Source of the DNA: an uncultured Clostridia bacterium
GTDB taxonomy: Bacteria > Bacillota > Clostridia > Oscillospirales > Oscillospiraceae
Direction: 5' to 3'
DNA length: 6,780 nucleotides
Assembly: GCA_937894515.1 (NCBI GenBank)
Contig: CALCRH010000305.1
Coordinates: 1 to 6,780 of the forward strand
Below, piece by piece: positions 5,493 through 6,780 of this stretch (positions are counted from its first letter, which is position 1; each line of letters opens with the position of its first letter). A model generated the notes under the pieces. That model worked only from the letters and a program-made list of their open reading frames with translations. It was not told where the DNA came from and did no database searches. The position numbers and the translations under genes are program-made.

Positions 5493-5552
5493 TAAACTTC
5501 AATCTCCCAAAGATGGTAAACAGATTTCTTCAAATTCGGTTGTCGCCTCTTT

Positions 5553-5575
5553 AAAAGCTCGTTATTCGGGCTTTT
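5553..5575. terminator. Terminator-like hairpin, possibly bidirectional
   Basis: AAAAGCTCG pairs with CGGGCTTTT around the loop TTATT, giving a 9-bp stem with one G-T pair, A4 on one side and T4 on the other. This shape can terminate in either direction. No gene in the window ends right before it, so it may insulate the divergent units or mark the end of a lost gene. Confidence 0.35.
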
Positions 5576-5600
5576 GTTGCCTAAAATTATCCAAGTAAAT

Positions 5601-5653
5601 GTGGAGAGCGAAGCACACTCATGATTCAAAACACACTCTGCTTTGCTCTCCAC
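5601..5653 (+). repeat. Long-arm inverted repeat / hairpin followed by T-rich sequence
   Basis: GTGGAGAGCGAAGCA (5601-5615) and TGCTTTGCTCTCCAC (5639-5653) pair over 15 positions with one non-canonical position. That position is G-U in a plus-strand transcript but a C-A mismatch in a minus-strand one, which favours a role on plus-strand RNA. The loop is 23 nt, and CACACTC occurs at 5614-5620 and again at 5632-5638. TTATAATTTTT follows. It could be a terminator or the terminal repeat of a small mobile element. Confidence 0.5.
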
Positions 5654-5661
5654 TTATAATT

Positions 5662-5691
5662 TTTCCACTTTTTTTAGATTTATGTTATACT
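5662..5691 (+). promoter_or_regulatory. Candidate extended -10 promoter for the 41-aa ORF
   Basis: TTTCCA (5662-5667), an 18-nt spacer and TGTTATACT (5683-5691, extended -10 with TATACT) precede GGAGGG. The predicted RNA start, about 5698, would place the ribosome binding site at the very 5' end of the transcript. Confidence 0.45.
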
Positions 5692-5710
5692 CAATTCGGA
5701 GGGCAAGTAG

Positions 5711-5836
5711 ATGGTAAATGTTAAAGAAAAAATCAACTTGGATAAACTCCAAGAGATTGAGAATGTCACATTCTTTGAAGGCAAAAAAACTACTGGTTTA
5801 GCTTTTCTGATTTTCATAGAAATCCTATCTGCATAA
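5711..5836 (+). CDS. 41-aa ORF of unknown function, possibly a truncated gene start joined to phage DNA
   Basis: The ATG at 5711 has a strong ribosome binding site, GGAGG, 8-9 nt upstream and a plausible promoter. The first ~30 residues (MVNVKEKINLDKLQEIENV, then TFFEGKK) read like the N-terminus of a normal soluble protein. The last ~10 are hydrophobic (AFLIFIEILSA) and look unrelated. The stop overlaps the next start as TAATG. I recognise no family. One reading is a bacterial gene start whose remainder was replaced by phage sequence somewhere around 5790-5810. The other is a genuine small gene coupled to the phage gene. The promoter and SD make at least its start credible. Confidence 0.45.
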   Translation: MVNVKEKINLDKLQEIENVTFFEGKKTTGLAFLIFIEILSA

Positions 5837-6780
5837 TGATTAAAATTATCAGAAATGGTGTGGCTATTCAAGGGTGGAAATCCGTAAGTGTAGGCTTGTC
5901 GCTTTCGACGTTGTGCAACGGATTTAACCTGAGTCAGTTTGTTGCGGATAACTTTGATTCTCCAGTGTTGTTTCCTGGCGATGAGGTCCGTATTGAAGTT
6001 GACGGGGAACTGCTTATTGAAGGTTTCGTAGACAAGATGGAATCGTCGTTTTCTTCTGGAAGTCATGACATTTCTATCAGCGGCCGTGAAAAGACTTGTG
6101 ACCTTGTTGACTGTTCTCTGAAGGAATTTGGGCTGTCTTGGAAAAACAAGACTGCAGAGCAAATCATCAAATCTGTGTGTGATTGCTTTGGTCTATTGTT
6201 TCAGTCTAATGGCGTTAAGACGGATGGGACCATCGCCAAGTTTTGTCCGGATCCTGGATGTACTGGAGCTGATATTATTTCCGATGTGTGCAGGCAGAAA
6301 TGTGTCGTTTGCACTTCTGCCGGCGACGGAATTGTCAAACTTGTAAACGATGATTTTGACTATGCCGAAGATTTTATTCGTCAGGGAGTGAATGTTGTTT
6401 CTGCGAATGTGACATTTGACAATTCGGAACGTTATTCCGATTATGTTGTTCTTTGTTCAAGCGACCCTAAAACAAAGAGACGTGGTGAAGGCTTTGATGG
6501 TGAGATTACTCGCAATCGTTGTCTGGTGGTGGTTGACGAAAGTTACGGCACTGTTGATTCCGCAAATCAGAAAGCTTCGTTTGAGGCGCTTAGTCGTTCT
6601 GCCCGTTCGACCACGCTTAATGTCAGTATGGTTGGGTGGAAACGCTCTAACGGTAAATTGTGGCGCCCAGGTGTCCTTGTGGACGTATTGATTCCCGCCT
6701 TCTTTGGAAAGAATGTGCAGACTCTTCTGGTGAATTCTGTTGAACTCTCCTACGATTCGTCGGGTTCCGTAGTTGATTTG
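5836..6780 (+). CDS. Mu gpP/gp44-like phage baseplate hub protein, 3' end outside window
   Basis: The frame runs open for 315 codons to the window edge. The N-terminus has MIKIIRNGVAIQGWKSV, matching the VNG...GW start of Mu-type gpP. PGDEVRIEVDG at 47-57 and then ISGREKTCDLVDCS at 81-94 match the GRSxTxDLVDCS signature of the family. FCPDPGCT at 136-143 and AGDGIVKL sit where the family has PxPGETxxD and DGxGxLxL. gpP is the hub at the tip of contractile tails of Mu-like phages and forms part of the central spike complex. Mu gp44 is 379 aa, so roughly 60-65 residues are missing here. The ATG at 5836 overlaps the stop of the 41-aa ORF, and no good ribosome binding site precedes it, so translation by coupling is likely. 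Twelve Cys in 315 residues is high for this family. No other phage gene is in view, and the usual upstream DNA-circulation gene is missing. Confidence 0.85.
   Translation, partial: MIKIIRNGVAIQGWKSVSVGLSLSTLCNGFNLSQFVADNFDSPVLFPGDEVRIEVDGELLIEGFVDKMESSFSSGSHDISISGREKTCDLVDCSLKEFGLSWKNKTAEQIIKSVCDCFGLLFQSNGVKTDGTIAKFCPDPGCTGADIISDVCRQKCVVCTSAGDGIVKLVNDDFDYAEDFIRQGVNVVSANVTFDNSERYSDYVVLCSSDPKTKRRGEGFDGEITRNRCLVVVDESYGTVDSANQKASFEALSRSARSTTLNVSMVGWKRSNGKLWRPGVLVDVLIPAFFGKNVQTLLVNSVELSYDSSGSVVDL

Larger units (their letters stand above)
5365..5710. other. AT-rich divergent intergenic region
   Basis: This 346-nt region separates the minus-strand peptide/glycan genes from the plus-strand phage-side genes. 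It holds an extended -10 promoter for each direction, a 25-bp palindrome (5468-5492) and two hairpins (5553-5575, 5601-5653). On the minus strand, a frame continuous with the Gly-Gly peptide encodes two CxxC pairs (CTNC and CKTC), but it has no good start. No other gene is seen. Confidence 0.6.

Noticed and set aside
5365..5502. Long 103-aa form of the Gly-Gly peptide from TTG 5502
   Set aside because: The SD is directly against the TTG, while a perfect extended -10 and GGAGG define the start at 5364. Kept only as a finding about the Cys motif.
5680..6162. Minus-strand 160-codon frame
   Set aside because: It is antisense to the gpP-like gene and its promoter region, with low-complexity basic composition. 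The plus-strand frame carries the family signature.
6128..6691. Two plus-strand frames of 72 and 91 codons
   Set aside because: They lie inside the gpP-like gene in another frame and are shadows of it.
1..6780. CRISPR array, tRNA or rRNA genes, transposase
   Set aside because: No regularly spaced repeats, cloverleaf-like segments, rRNA sequence or transposase motifs were seen on either strand.

Overview
The window looks like DNA from an anaerobic Gram-positive bacterium, most likely a Clostridia/Oscillospiraceae-type member of the Bacillota. This is inferred from strong GGAGG-type ribosome binding sites, short intergenic gaps, and three small proteins with acidic helical leaders ending in Gly-Gly (TEEELAQVTGG, KDEQLDNISGG, DDELLKMVAGG), a style common in gut and rumen Clostridia. 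No marker gene fixes the taxon. Base composition is uneven. The block at about 180-4650 is GC-rich, the stretches at 1-175 and about 5180-5835 are AT-rich, and the phage gene at the right end has a third, intermediate style.

Layout, left to right. Positions 1-175 hold AT-rich sequence with an open plus-strand frame that may be the cut-off end of a coiled-coil protein. From 5392 back to 158, everything convincing is on the minus strand. In transcription order: an extended -10 promoter with an upstream 25-bp palindrome; a 57-aa Gly-Gly-leader peptide; an 80-aa protein joining a Gly-Gly leader to a LysM domain; a possible 30-aa peptide; a PfkB kinase of the HldE N-terminal (RfaE1) type; a GT4-like glycosyltransferase; a nucleotidyltransferase fused to an APH/choline-kinase-like phosphotransferase; an HldE C-terminal (RfaE2) type adenylyltransferase; and a third Gly-Gly-leader peptide. 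The kinase, glycosyltransferase and fusion genes are tightly coupled (4-nt overlap, then a 1-nt gap). A 128-nt gap with its own promoter and interleaved inverted repeats precedes rfaE2.

From 5500 to 5835 the strand switches. Two hairpins, a promoter and a 41-aa plus-strand ORF lead by a TAATG stop/start overlap into a Mu gpP/gp44-like phage baseplate hub gene that runs off the window. This phage gene has no phage neighbours in view and no good ribosome binding site, so the junction near 5790-5836 is a prophage edge, a rearrangement or an assembly chimera.

How the genes may work together: the kinase and adenylyltransferase are the two catalytic halves of HldE, suggesting local supply of an activated heptose or similar sugar. 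The glycosyltransferase would use it, and the fusion protein would phosphorylate and nucleotide-activate a second substituent. The flanking Gly-Gly peptides point to ABC-type (C39 peptidase) export. Whether the sugars decorate those peptides, the cell surface or something else cannot be read from the sequence. No exporter, RiPP maturase, GmhA, GmhB or HldD is present in the window.
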